Shown here: in pieces, positions 11,485-23,062 of the stretch
How positions within the stretch are numbered: the first letter of the stretch is position 1
Layout: every line of letters starts with the position of its first letter
NCBI GenBank assembly: GCA_031763025.1
Contig: JASSKH010000025.1
Location: forward strand, 186,001 to 250,000
Reading direction: 5' to 3'
Length of the DNA stretch: 64,000 nucleotides
Source of the DNA: Macrocystis pyrifera
Lineage: Eukaryota; Sar; Phaeophyceae; Laminariales; Laminariaceae
The notes under the pieces: generated by a model
Seen by the model: the letters and a program-made list of their open reading frames with translations, nothing else
Told to the model about the DNA's origin: nothing
Database searches by the model: none
Position numbers and translations under genes: made by a program

Positions 11485-13960
11485 TCGGAGGGTCGGCTTC
11501 AGGCGTCCAACACCAAACCCCCATAAAGATCTACTATCAAGGTCTGTCCACCCCTCAGAAATAAAGTGAAAAATGAAAATCAAAAGGCCCTGGCCAAAAC
11601 GGGATGCGGCCACGAACCTACAAGTCACAGCAGCGACCAACAGCCGGTAAATCGAGCACCGCCCCTCCATATGGTGAGTGAGAGGAGTACTCTACTTTCA
11701 AAAAGTATGTCGGCGGTCGGCAGGCATGGTACAGTCGCTGGTTGTTTGGCGTTTGGCCCCTATGGTTTTCGGGCAAATGTGACACACACAGCAGGGAAGC
11801 AAGCGAAAAGTATCTGCCACGCTACGACAGCTCGAGACCAGCACTTCCTAGAGGCAAGCATGTAGAGGTAACATGTGGCTGGTGCCATGATGCACCACAG
11901 AGGTGCGAACGTTCGCTTACACCTGGCGCATGTAGCGTTTGCTCCGATGCCGCACGAGCTAGATCCTGACATCGCCGGCATATTTACGTACGGAATCACT
12001 GAAATCACTGACAAAACAGAGACGCACGAGAGAAAGGCGACACTGTCAACAAAAAACGCCTCTTCTTTGGAAACATAGGACAAGAATATCAAGATGAAAT
12101 CTGGAGAACACCCGAAAAAACAAACGAACCTCTTGACTTGGAAATCCTCGGCCTCTGACCTGTGATAACTAGTCAACTACTACCTAGTCGGCCACTTAAG
12201 AGTAAGTGAACTCACAGCTCACAGCCCTAGTGACCACGTATAATTTGTATATATCTCGAAAAAATACTCAGGACGGACACCGGCCGCGCTCACGATGTCG
12301 TTCAGTGGCAAGAACGATTCAACGTGAAGACAACATATACACACCGCTACATATACCTGAAAATATTGTGTGCGTCTAGGTAGTCGTGTATTCGTACTCA
12401 TGGGCTCGAGTCCCACGGTGGTCACCAAAGTTGATGCTGCGCAAGTCTTGAAGTCGATATTGGCCAACATCGGCCCCAGAATTGTTTTTTTCGGTTTTCC
12501 AAAGTTTGGAACTCTCGGAATGAAGAATCGTGCTCATATAATAGCAAGCTGTACCTGAAAAATTCTGGAGGGTATCATTCGGAGTTCAAACTTTTTATCG
12601 AAACTTTGCGTTTCCACTGGCATAGGTTTTCACGAGGATTTTAACGTCCTTTCGTCGAATTTCAAGAAAACAAAGTTGTCCTTCGATTTGCATCTGGTTG
12701 GTCAAAACGTGAATCATCACGCAGAAAAAAGTGAACGAAAACTAAAAAATCAAAACAAATATTTGAGGACTTATTTTGCTCTTCGTGTTGTTCAATCTGG
12801 GGAGTTTGTTCAACTCGACATGGCATGTTCAATGAAACCGAAGCAAGCCACGCAAACTTGAGCTGTGTCGTTGACCGCTTCAGGGGCGATAATCATCATT
12901 CCCGGCAGGCAGGGCCACTGGAGTAGCAACAGCGCGATGCGCGACGTCCCTTAGCACAGAGTAGTCCATGCACGGTGCCTAACAAATTAATAGACGGTTT
13001 CAAACCCAGTTTTTCATCTCCCCTTGCCTCCCAAACCATACGAACGAGCACCGACCAGGTCACGACTTTGCTCAGACGTGCGAGCGCTGTACTCCTGTCG
13101 CAGCCACCCGCGTGGCGCTTCAGGGCCCCAGCAACCCAAGACATCCCAAGGCCCGTAGTGTCCTAACCGGTGCCGGCCAAAGCAAGCGACCGCTGGCCGC
13201 GGCGCTCCAGAGAGTGCCCGTGCCGTCGCTTGCCGTGTCGGTGACCGTGTTTGTTGTCCATCTTTCTTTTGTGTTTTTAGAAATTTACAACACAATACGC
13301 CACATTCCTCGATAGGACCCCAACATCGAAATATTCTTCAAACTACTGTAAATCAACTCAACTTCAATTCTTACAGTATTGCCTCTATTAACTCCAAAAA
13401 CAAATCCTCGTTGTTAATAATACGGGCGCTAACGACTACAACAGTAGATACCTATAATTACTGCAAACTGTACTTACTTGTAGGGTGGCGGAATATTTCA
13501 TCCTCAATGTTAGACGTGTCCCTCCATGCACGCATGTTCTCATGTGCACGATAGATATGCACTATCAATAACATGTCCGATACATTCCTAGGGTTAGTTA
13601 TAATAGTGTATATGTGTATATTGAGCGACTATATATGTTCTCCCAATAGGACTCCTCTGCAATGCCCCTCTTATTTCTAGAAATTTGTGGCGTATTTGAT
13701 GTGCACACCCTGGAGTACCTTACACATTTTCTAGGTCCAAATGAAATGAAGAAGGCTTGCGAGGTACCTGGTAACATATATCACAGCAGTCGGCAGTGCT
13801 GCTTCCATTACGCACTGCTGCCGTCCATTAATACTGCTGCTGCTGTGGTTGGTTGTGCCAGTGTTAATACTATGAGCAAGGATGTTCAGCTTTGTTGTAT
13901 GCTATGAATACGTATACGGTACGCAGAATTGACGAGCGAAAGAGCTGTTTTCCCCTTAAC
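11485..13960. other. No gene recognised
   Basis: Frames of up to about 138 codons occur on both strands but carry no recognisable domain or splice-supported structure. A short B-box-like element at about 12407 does not make a full tRNA. Confidence 0.45.
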
Positions 13961-15520
13961 TAATACCAATACCTGATATCAATAGTAATATTGCTATCGC
14001 TCCATCGTCAATATTTTTCAAGATTCTGTATTCCTTCTGCTACTTCTGTTTACTAATTTCTGCAACTTTTACGCACGCCTACTCGTACCGTGTTGTCTCC
14101 CGTGTATGTTTCGAAGTGACTCGTGTCATATTTCAAGATCAAGTTATTATCATGGTAATTATTTTTCAAGATTCTGCACTCTCTCTGCGACTTTTATTTT
14201 TTTAATATCTGCAATTTCCACGCACTCCTACCGTGTTGTCGTGCGGATGTTCCGAAGTGGTTCGTTTTATATATTGAGATCGTGGTATTTTAATTGTGTG
14301 CGTACTCTTCTGCGGAGTGGGTTTTGCAATCTATGAGAAAGGATCTTTAGGGGTGCTTTCGACTTGAAAATTGCGTAGCGCGGTCTGCGCTACGGAATTA
14401 ATTGTCGTCCGCAATTGAGAAAATTCCTGGTTATATGCAAGCTGCGTCGCATTTATGGCTAGTTTTGGCCCGTGTTGGCTGCGGTTTGGAGCCAGGGTTA
14501 GAGTTAGGTTTAGGTTAGGGTGTGTCTTAACCCCCCCTAGACAGCATGGGAACGAGCGGAACGGAACGAGGCTGTTCGTGGTCATTCGTTCCGTGCCCGT
14601 GTAAAAAAACGTGTTTGGGTCCATGCAGAATCCTGGGCCTCGCCAGCCGAATCAGTACGAACGGTATCTTTTGCACACGCCAGAGCACATTGGTGTCCAC
14701 ATCCATCTTCGGTGGTTAGGTTGGGTCTTCGCACGTACCTTGATCCCAACAGGAACCGAAATACCTAAACAGCCTACCTACCTAAAGATCCGAGCTCACA
14801 GATTGTAATGGGACTTCCTTCTGTGCGTCTACTTTTTCTTGTATCTACATGTTTACGTAAATCACGCATACTGCTGTGTTGTAGTTATTACGGGGGTACA
14901 TAGTTAATGGGACCTATGGTATACATAAAAAACTATATATTTACCTATTTATACTAACAAAATTTGGCCCCGTTAACTATGGACCCCGTAATAGTATCTT
15001 TTGAAAAGGTCTGTGCTATCGTATGAGAATATTATGATATTTTAGGGATATGTACTTTTCTGCGACGTTTTTCAATATAAAAAAAAAATGTTAATCTGCA
15101 AACTTACGCACGCATACTGTACCGTGTTGCCATGAGTATTTTTTTTAAATGTGTATCTTTATTTCGAGCTGCTGGATCTTGAGATGTTTGATCTACGATG
15201 ATGTGACGCACGTATGATACCGTGTTGTTCTGCGCTGCTGGGCCCTGAGACTTCGAGTGCAGAGCGTTCGATCCTATACGACATACGGGTACGTACGTAG
15301 ACGCACGAAGCTGGATCCTCAGATCTTGAGTGCAGCGCGTTCGATCCTATGAATATGCAGCACACGGGTACGTAGCTCCACGGAGTTTACGCACCTGTAT
15401 GCACGTACTGCGCACTGTTGATCTTGAGATCTTGAGAACAGAAGTCGAACTACGGACGTTTGACGCACGTAGGATACCGTGCTGTCGTGCGCGAACACAG
15501 TCATGCCTTCAGCTCCTAAA
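13961..15520 (+). repeat. Diverged tandem-like repeats with CGTGTTGT core
   Basis: ATTTTTCAAGATTCTG recurs at 14013 and 14161 (148 bp apart). A block of the type ACGCACG..TAC.GTACCGTGTTGTC recurs near 14070, 14222, 15107, 15210 and 15465. The copies are strongly diverged and interrupted by a MITE at 14888-14991. Confidence 0.45.
14888..14991 (+). mobile_element. Mariner-like MITE, copy 1 (104 bp)
   Basis: The ends are inverted repeats of TTACGGGGGTNCATAGTTAA type, flanked on both sides by TA as expected for a TA target duplication. The interior matches two other copies in this window (20346-20450 inverted, 34809-34869 partial). It is non-coding, so it would need a transposase in trans; the Tc1/mariner assignment rests on the TA duplication only. 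Confidence 0.7.
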
Positions 15521-15589
15521 CATGAGGCTTCTCGGTAGTGATGCCGGATTACGTAAATAAGTCCTTACGGCGAGTCGTTTGGGTGGTAA

Positions 15590-16282
15590 GGGCCACTCCT
15601 AACGAACAAAAAAAATCACGATTCATGACGCCAATTTTTTTAGCTTTTCCCTAAAAAAAACAAAATCACGATTCGTGACATTTGTCGTGTCTCAAAATAC
15701 GCCTGATCAAGGCACTACGCAACCCACGTGCACCAACGGTATCCGATGGTCGGCGTAGGGGCATGGCAGACTTTGCTTCGTACGCCGCTTGTGGGCAACG
15801 AGCGGCTACCCAAAGACACCGCTGGGCGCGGGCTAACGAGGAGGTTGTGGCCTCGAAATTTCCAGGAGGAGGAGCCACCGCTGGAAGACAAACGCGAAAA
15901 TGACCTGGGGATGTCACAGGCCAGGCCGAGCCGACGGCCTGCGAGATGGAATATCGCGAAACGGGCTTGGCCGACGGCCGGTGAAGTTGGAATCTCGCAG
16001 GCTGGGTCAGGCTTCGGCCCGTGATTCGAGTATGTCACGGGCTGGGCCAGGTGCAGACGGCCCAGCCCGGCCTGGCCGTGCCCCACTCTCGAGAGTTTGC
16101 TCCACACCCCCAAAAAACGTTGGCTTTGAAATATCAGAACTTTAACTATTTGAAAATATCACGAAACGCGACGTTTTTCGGCTTTTTTCGTTAGAACTGA
16201 AATGTCACGGATCGTGATCTTTTGGCATACCTAAAAATCACGCATCGTGATTTTTTTTTTTTCGGTTCGTTAGGAACGGCCC
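15590..16282. mobile_element. PIF/Harbinger-like MITE (693 bp)
   Basis: The left end GGGCCACTCCTAACGAAC and the inverted right end GGGCCGTTCCTAACGAAC are each followed by an A-run and a TCACG-containing palindrome. A TAA trinucleotide is duplicated at 15587-15589 and 16283-16285. A three-base TWA duplication plus GG-starting termini is the pattern of PIF/Harbinger MITEs. The interior is GC-rich with nested palindromes of the type TCACGNNTCGTGA and GGCC-rich hairpins. No transposase frame is present. Confidence 0.7.
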
Positions 16283-16845
16283 TAAGTAAGGACTGGGCCT
16301 CCGAAATTGCGCGACGCCCGCACACCCATCTGAACAAGAACAAAAATAAAGTGTCCAGAAAAATTATGTATGTTTTCTTCCCAGTGGCCCAGAAGCCACA
16401 TTGGACTTCAAGATTGCGTTTTCCATCCTAGCGAGGACGTTCCTCAAACGTCTGCTCCTTTGGCCGCACGTGTCTTTTTCAGATTTTGCCGTAAATACAC
16501 GCACGCGGAAATAGCATTTTCCGACCGTATTACGACACCAACTATTGCCTTTCGGTGAAGGTTTTACCGGTCCCTCCTGGAACGTCTATCGTGAAAGGCT
16601 GTGTGTGGATGTCCGTGTTTAATGGCACCCACTACGGCGCACGCTTTCGACGACGTGGAGGTACTGCAGCACATTTTGACGATAAAAAAAATGAATGACG
16701 GGACTCCTTCAACCAAAATCGTCAGAATGATTTTCTTGCTTTCTTTGCAAAATTATATTTTGGGACATCAAGGCCGTGGGATTATTCATCATCCTCTCGG
16801 TTGCACGTTTTTTTTTTTTCTTCAGTTTTCGGGTGACTTACTATT
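16283..16845. other. No gene recognised
   Basis: Only short frames without motifs; a T-run lies at about 16810-16819. Confidence 0.4.
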
Positions 16846-16906
16846 AGTCCCGTTTTGGCAACGAACTACTTGTAATTTGACTGGATTGTCCTCAAAACGG
16901 GACTGC
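16846..16906. repeat. Hairpin-type short repeat, copy 1
   Basis: The inverted arms AGTCCCGTTTTGG and CAAAACGGGACT enclose about 35 bp. A related copy lies at 33522-33583. In both, similarity continues to the right as CTAAAAGGGTT, so the full unit may be longer than the hairpin. Confidence 0.5.
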
Positions 16907-17559
16907 AGCATATACTAAAAGGGTTGAAAGGGTTATAACCGAGGAGCCTCAGAACAAAAAATGATACACTTCTACCATACGGTGGAATGCGTATGTCGTG
17001 GTGGTGTATATATATGCGATGTTGTTTGGGAGTGAGGAGAGGTTCATGAAGTTTGGCGAACGAAGCTTCGCTTTCTTGATTCAATGAAGCTTCGTCTTGC
17101 AGAAAAGTTTAATATCCGGCTTTAGCGCTCTGTTTCGTATGAGTGCATTGTCCCCGTACCTTTATATGATAGAGTGCACGAACGGCTATGTGGGACTGGC
17201 GACCTGGCAGACGGTACACAACTCGTCATTGTTAATTGCCCTCGATGAAACGCATTCGAGCGCTGTTCTCAGTTTGCTTGTCTCTTGTTTTGTGAAGTCG
17301 CAGGTGGAGTTGTTGCGAGTGACGGGAGAGGCCAGTCGGGACCAGCACGGACGGAACCCCCGAGTGCTGTGTTTGGCATGAGGCAAACAATCAAAAAAAA
17401 GAAGAACGGAAAAAAAAAACAGCGGCAGCCCAGCAACGTTTCGGCGGCAGAGTTGACCGCGAAGCCACCACTATTGCCATCCCACGACTACAAGCCGCAG
17501 CACAGCAAGCGGCAGCTAGCTGGCCGCAGCTAGGGGCAGCTTAGCAACAAAAATAAACA

Positions 17560-17611
17560 GCGTCAGCACCAGCACCAGCACCAGCACCAACCAGCTTCGG
17601 TTTTAGGATTG

Positions 17612-17655
<44 letters not shown>

Positions 17656-17770
17656 CTCGGCCTACGCACGCCACAGCGCCGGCGTGCTTGGCTCCGCCGC
17701 CGCTGCGGCTGCTGCTGCTGCTGCTGCCGCTGCTGCTGCTGTTGCTGCTGCAGCAGCAGCAGCCGCAGAA
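17560..17770. repeat. CAGCAC and CTG/CAG triplet tracts
   Basis: A CAGCAC hexamer tract at about 17562-17590 is followed by CTG runs at about 17611-17654 and 17706-17750, the second turning into CAG at about 17751-17762 and so forming a potential hairpin. Poly-Gln and poly-Ala frames cover it on the minus strand but show no other coding evidence. Confidence 0.65.
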
Positions 17771-18861
17771 TGGTGAAATCGAAATGATACACGAGCTGTC
17801 ATGCTGTCGCGCTCTGTACAAGCACGAGTACGAGTACGAGTGAGTATGAGTCCTTCTGTGGGACGACGCATCCTCCACGTCGTCACAAAACGGGCGAAAG
17901 CGTGTACCGTAGCAGCGGCGGCGGCCCGCTGGCACAATCCAACGCCGCTCGTGCGCGCTATACCCAAGCTACACCTCTCGAGCCTCTGCGCTCCCAGCGG
18001 TTGTCGTGATGCGTACGGCAAGCAGCATGGTGGTATGGAAGATGCTCGGTGTTTTGATCCTTCGAGATTTTATAAATTTTGAAATACGTCAGCTGTGAGT
18101 TCGACTGATTAAATAAATAGTTGATACTCAACTTTGCAAGCTGCGTAATACGCCTCGTCTATATTCCATTTTTACCTAATTTTACAATTATTGTGATAAA
18201 CCGAGATTTGAGTTGCGTTCTGCGTCGGGAGAATGCTCGGTGCGTGTAGGCCAATGAAACAGAGAGCCAAAAGTTACCGTAACTTTCGAAGAAATCCTTA
18301 CTTCGCTAAAGTACTTTTCGGCCGTTTTTTTCAGAAATTTACCTCAAAAATTTACCTCAGGAGAATTTTTAGAGAAGTAAAAGTAAAAAAAAAAAAAAAT
18401 CGCAAACACTCCAATGACCCAAACTTACTATCGTAGGTCTTTTACAACAACAGCAGTTAGTTAATTACTTTCTACTTTTCGCCTTTATTTGTATTTTGCG
18501 ACCCTCATCGTATGTTTCGGTACTCGCAAGAATAGTAACCCAAGAGAGCGTCGTCAGCTTTCTGACTGATTGTTGGATATCTCTCCCCGTTCAGGTTTCG
18601 TTTTTCATTGGCCAACAGTCTGGTACTTAGCCCTGCAACCCCAATTACACCTCACTCAATGATATCGATCCCATTGCTGTGGTACTGGTGCGGGTGCTCT
18701 TTCCGTCTTCGTGTGCAGCTGCTGGATATATATCCCCGCCGAGTACCATAACAAGTGGTACCGTTAGTCAACAAGTAGACGCACTCGAAGCTAATGTTTT
18801 TCATCTATTTCGTGCACACCAGCGCCCAATGCGCTGCACTGAGTGTGGGACCTAAGCGTAT
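17771..18861. other. No gene recognised; contains dispersed repeat copy 2
   Basis: The repeat at 18072-18177 matches 10546-10622. No domain is visible in short frames on either strand. A (A)n tract lies near 18386. Confidence 0.45.
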
Positions 18862-19080
18862 GAGCCAACTCTTAATCTTGTATTCATCGCCACCCTTGCA
18901 CAACAAGACAGCACTACAACAGTAGCAGGCACCTGGTCCGGTGTATAGACGTCTCCTCAACTCGGTATGGGCGTCTGAGCCAACTCTTGTATTCATCGCC
19001 ACCCTTGCGCAACAAGACGGCACTACAGCAGTAGCAGGCACCTGGTCTGGTGTATGGCCGTCTCCCCAACTCGGTATGGG
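18862..19080 (+). repeat. Two-copy tandem duplication (about 115 bp)
   Basis: Unit 1 is 18862-18976 and unit 2 starts at 18977. Both contain GTATTCATCGCCACCCTTGC and end in CTCGGTATGGG. They differ by a short deletion and scattered substitutions. Confidence 0.75.
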
Positions 19081-19265
19081 ACATGGGATATGTTGGTATG
19101 GTTTATGGGAATATGGGAAAACCACCGTATGTGGTATGGTATGTGTTGACGGTATGGTACGGAAAAAACACAGTATATGGTATGGTACGTTTGTGGTATG
19201 GTACCATGGTACGATGTCGTGGATGTATTATACGGCTAAATTTGCCTGGTGGTATGGTATGTATC
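19070..19265 (+). repeat. GGTATG-rich low-complexity tract
   Basis: Repeated GGTATGGTATG-type words follow directly on the tandem duplication, which itself ends in GGTATGGG and may have seeded the expansion. A (CAGA)n tract follows at about 19370-19386. Confidence 0.6.
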
Positions 19266-19386
19266 AGTATATAAGGTCCGCAAGGGTCGAAAACGTCATA
19301 CGAATATCAATTGTAACGAGCTTATATATCGGCCATTGGAAAATGTTCGAAAATATAAGCCTCGCGAACAGACAGACAGACAGACA

Positions 19387-20345
19387 TACAAGATTGCAAT
19401 TACCGCAGCTGAGACTCAGTTTTACAAACTGAGAATTGAATTGTTAAGAGTAGGTTTTACAAGAGATAGACTACGTAATCATTCCAACAATTTACACGTG
19501 CAGTACATGAAGCACGATAAATAGCGGATACAATATTTTAAATGCATGTCGACCATGGGCAACAAGTATACTACTAGTATTACGTGCGCCAGTCGTAGGT
19601 TGCCAACGCAATACGCTGGGACGAGTTGCATGATGAGTACTGCGTCCGGCATGCAGTGGTTTTAGCTGTATTGGTTTGGCATGACTTATCCCTCCGGGTG
19701 GAAGTGGCATTTGCAGTAATGGTTTCGCGGTGCGCTGGAGTACTACTACAAATGTTGTGGTTAAGCAGTGCGTACTGCAGGCAGAAATGAACGTCGGATC
19801 ACCGAGGATGATTGCACGTTGCTCCGTTTCGTATTAGTGTCGTTCCTCCATACTGTTCTATTCATGATGTATCAACGGTCCTGTAGAAAAGTGACCTGGC
19901 AGACACAGCAGTAGTAGTACATCATTGATACGGATACGTCTCACAAGGGATAGACTGGGGACAGTCAGGAACAAACTGCATGGGTAGTACGTGCAGCAGT
20001 ATCAGTAGCAAGCAGGTATTATAAGCATCATACATGACGAGGGTGGGCAATGCGACGTACGCCAGACATGCGTTGCAAAAACAAAAAGCGTGGGACGTTG
20101 TGCATGTATACTGCGTCCGGCACCCAGTAGTCTTAGCACTAGTGTTAAGCGGTGCATTGCAAGACGAGCGATTTAGCATCGGATTGCAATGTTGCAGATG
20201 TTAACTATTATAGTAGGTGTCACTACGCCGCCTGTTACTACTACTGCACGTCGCTCTGTTTCGTATTATTGTATGCACTTTCAATATATTTCATTGCATA
20301 TCCCATGAACGATCGTATGGGAGCACAAAGTTCAGCATTGTACTA
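19387..20345. other. No gene recognised
   Basis: Short frames only; no motif, RNA gene or repeat of note apart from the MITE that follows. Confidence 0.4.
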
Positions 20346-20450
20346 TTACGGGGGACCACAGTAAATAGGACCAAATATTGTTAGTAAAAATAGGTAAATA
20401 TATAGGTTTTTATGTATAAGATAGGTCCTATTAACTATGGACCCCCGTAA
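20346..20450 (-). mobile_element. Mariner-like MITE, copy 2 (105 bp, inverted)
   Basis: The reverse complement aligns end to end with 14888-14991, including TTACGGGGGT termini, and TA flanks both sides. Scattered substitutions show that it is an older or different copy. Confidence 0.72.
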
Positions 20451-20452
20451 TA

Positions 20453-22160
20453 GGAACATAATCCAACAATGAACACAACACACTCATATATTTTTCGCGT
20501 CAAAGCAGCGGCGGTGGAGGTGGAAGTTTTGCGGTTGTGATGTCAACCAAAATGCAAGTATAGTTTATATATATTCTTATTTTGATTGAGTCACCCATTG
20601 GTCGTCTTACGTACGTACAAAATGACAATGCGGTTTTCTGTTCGGACTATTTCCATATTTTCAAAGAATACGCCATCGTTCACCCCTTAGCACCACCGTC
20701 TCGTTTCAGGCCTGGTTTCTTCCATCATTCGTTCGTGACCGTTACGGCCAAGCGCGATTTTCTACAGCTTTATAGTATTCATATTTCCTATTAATACTAA
20801 ACACGACCATTCGCCCCTTGGCAGTACGGTCTCTTTACAGGCAACATCGTTTATAATGCATCCTTCACCGTTACGGGCATGCCCCGTTTCTACCAGTGAA
20901 GCACATGTTCTTCCAACCGGACTTTTCTACCGTATGTTGCCGGTGGTTTTGTGAGCATAGGCAGCTTTCATGGGCACATAGGCTAATGTGAGTAAAATCG
21001 CTTATCATCTTCACGGAATGAAGGTGCTATACTAGCAAGGCTCTCCGCACAGCAGAGTCCACACGATATATTTACAGTAATCCTGGTATTCGGCGAATGA
21101 CTTTTATCCTTCCACGCTTTCTTCCGATCAGTTGCGAATGGAGACAATCGGAAGAACCCAGCCGCATACCACCCATCCTGGACATAGAATACATGCTGAA
21201 CTATGTATATACCTGGTACTACTCTAAGTGACATGTTGCGCGATGATAAAGTCCTCGGGTCGATGAGTGTTATAAGGCTTAGATTGGGTAGGTGATCGGT
21301 TAACCTATTTCCACTAGCCCAACGGACTAAGACCTCAACATCGATCCGGTGCCTGCCAAACAGAACATATTCCCTGGCACCTAATACGGTCTCTTAAACT
21401 GTCGTGACGGCGACCCTTCGAGAGCCTTAGCTTGGGAGAATACTCGCTTTTGGCAGAGCTTGAGGAAAGGCCGGTACTACTAATAAGACAGAAACAAAAC
21501 TGCAGCTACTGTTGTTGCTGAAAATATATACTGGTTACTGTGTACCGAATCAATGGCCGGGCGGCATGACGCACCTGGTATGATACGCGCTGTATCATTT
21601 ATCACGTTCTATAGGAGGAGGCGAGTGTGTGTTCCTACCATCAAAAATCGTTTCTGCTGTCTATCGAAAATCAGGATATCCCCCTTTTTATCGTCCGTCA
21701 CCTACGATGCCCAAATGCATTCACGTTTCGTACTCCCTTCGTTGTCAAGCGGTCGGCGCGTGCACATCCTTCCATTTGCTCACTATCATGAAGGCCGTGA
21801 GGTCGCTTCAATGAACGGGCGTCGTCGGGCGCAGACGTATTCATAATGTACTGTATTTGTTGCGAATACGCACACATCGGCGACTGCTTGACAAAATATT
21901 TTACCAAAAGCACATGGTGGTATCGCGGATAACCGGTTTGCCCATATACATTGGGGTGCGGCGGCGCGCCGAAGCAGACTTCTGCAGTTATAACCGTGGG
22001 GTGCTGTCTGCGATTTACGGTTGTGATTGGCGGTTACTCGCCCTCCTGGTAAATGGTAAACATGGTTGCGTGCCCATCGTATGAAATGTTTCGAATGGGA
22101 TGCCCTACGTGTCTCGCAATAGTCTCGACTCTTAGGCGCGGTAACTATAGCTGCAAAATT
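20453..22160. other. No gene recognised
   Basis: Frames up to about 97 codons without recognisable content. Confidence 0.4.
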
Positions 22161-22164
22161 CCCA

Positions 22165-23062
22165 AGGTTTTTCGCGGGTCAAGTCAAACCTCACGACACC
22201 CAACCCGATCCGCGAAACACTTTGGGTGTGTTGACTTGATCCGACCTGACCCGCGAGATTTTGAAAGCCTCTTGACCCGACCCGACCCGAACCGCTATAT
22301 TTAAAAAAATGTTGACCCAATCCGACCCGGCCCGTGATATTTGAAAATCCCCTGGCCCGACCCGAACCGACCCGAGAAATTTCAAACCTGTTGAGCTGAC
22401 TCGTTCCGACTCGCCACCTTCCGATTGACCCGTGAAAATACGGATCATGTCGTGCGGGCCGGGTGACCTTGACTCGCGAGACCATTTATCTTGACCCGCG
22501 TGTTCGACACGCGGTTCCGGCCCGTAGGTCGACACTACCAAAACAAATATATATTCATTTTTGTGCCCCTCAGCGGTATTTCTTCGAACTGCAGAGCGTA
22601 TCATGGATGGATGCGGGCAGGCTTATATGGATTTGGCGGTGTTTGAATCCTTGCATACGATACCAAACGAGTATCATTATTGTGCATTGGTACGAGAGAT
22701 GCCTTCGGGTAAAAGGGCGGGAAGTGTTCATAAGAGTTAGATCCGAGAACCGGATGCACGGATCCGACCCGCGGGTCGGCAGGAAACAACTCGCGGGTCG
22801 TGCTGGCCAGACCCGCGAGTGAGAGGTTTCTCGCGGGTCATGACCTGACCCGACCCGTCAGCTTTTCATCACCTATCCTCTTAACCCAACCTGACCCGAC
22901 CCGACACGACCCATGATATTCAAAAACCTCTTGACCCAACCTGACCCGACCCGCGAGATTTAGAAACAACTCTTGACTCGAACCAACCCGACCCGTGAGC
23001 TTTTGAACACTTCCTGACCCCACCAGACTCGACTCGTGATGTTGTCAACACCCTTTGACCCG
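22165..23062 (+). repeat. GACCCG-rich minisatellite in two blocks
   Basis: Blocks at about 22165-22505 and 22760-23062 consist of units of roughly 55-65 bp, each of the form TTGACCCGACCCG followed by CGAGATTT or a variant and an A-rich spacer. The two blocks have the same orientation and are separated by about 250 bp of different sequence. The long frames across it are repeat translations, not genes. Confidence 0.6.

Noticed and set aside
12370..12430. B-box-like GGCTCGAGTCCC with an A-box-like word upstream, suggesting a tRNA or SINE
   Set aside because: Spacing between the boxes is about 32 bases instead of 44 and no acceptor stem pairs.
17541..18021. Poly-Gln, poly-Ala and poly-Ser minus-strand frames
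   Set aside because: Produced by CTG/CAG tracts, open in three frames at once.
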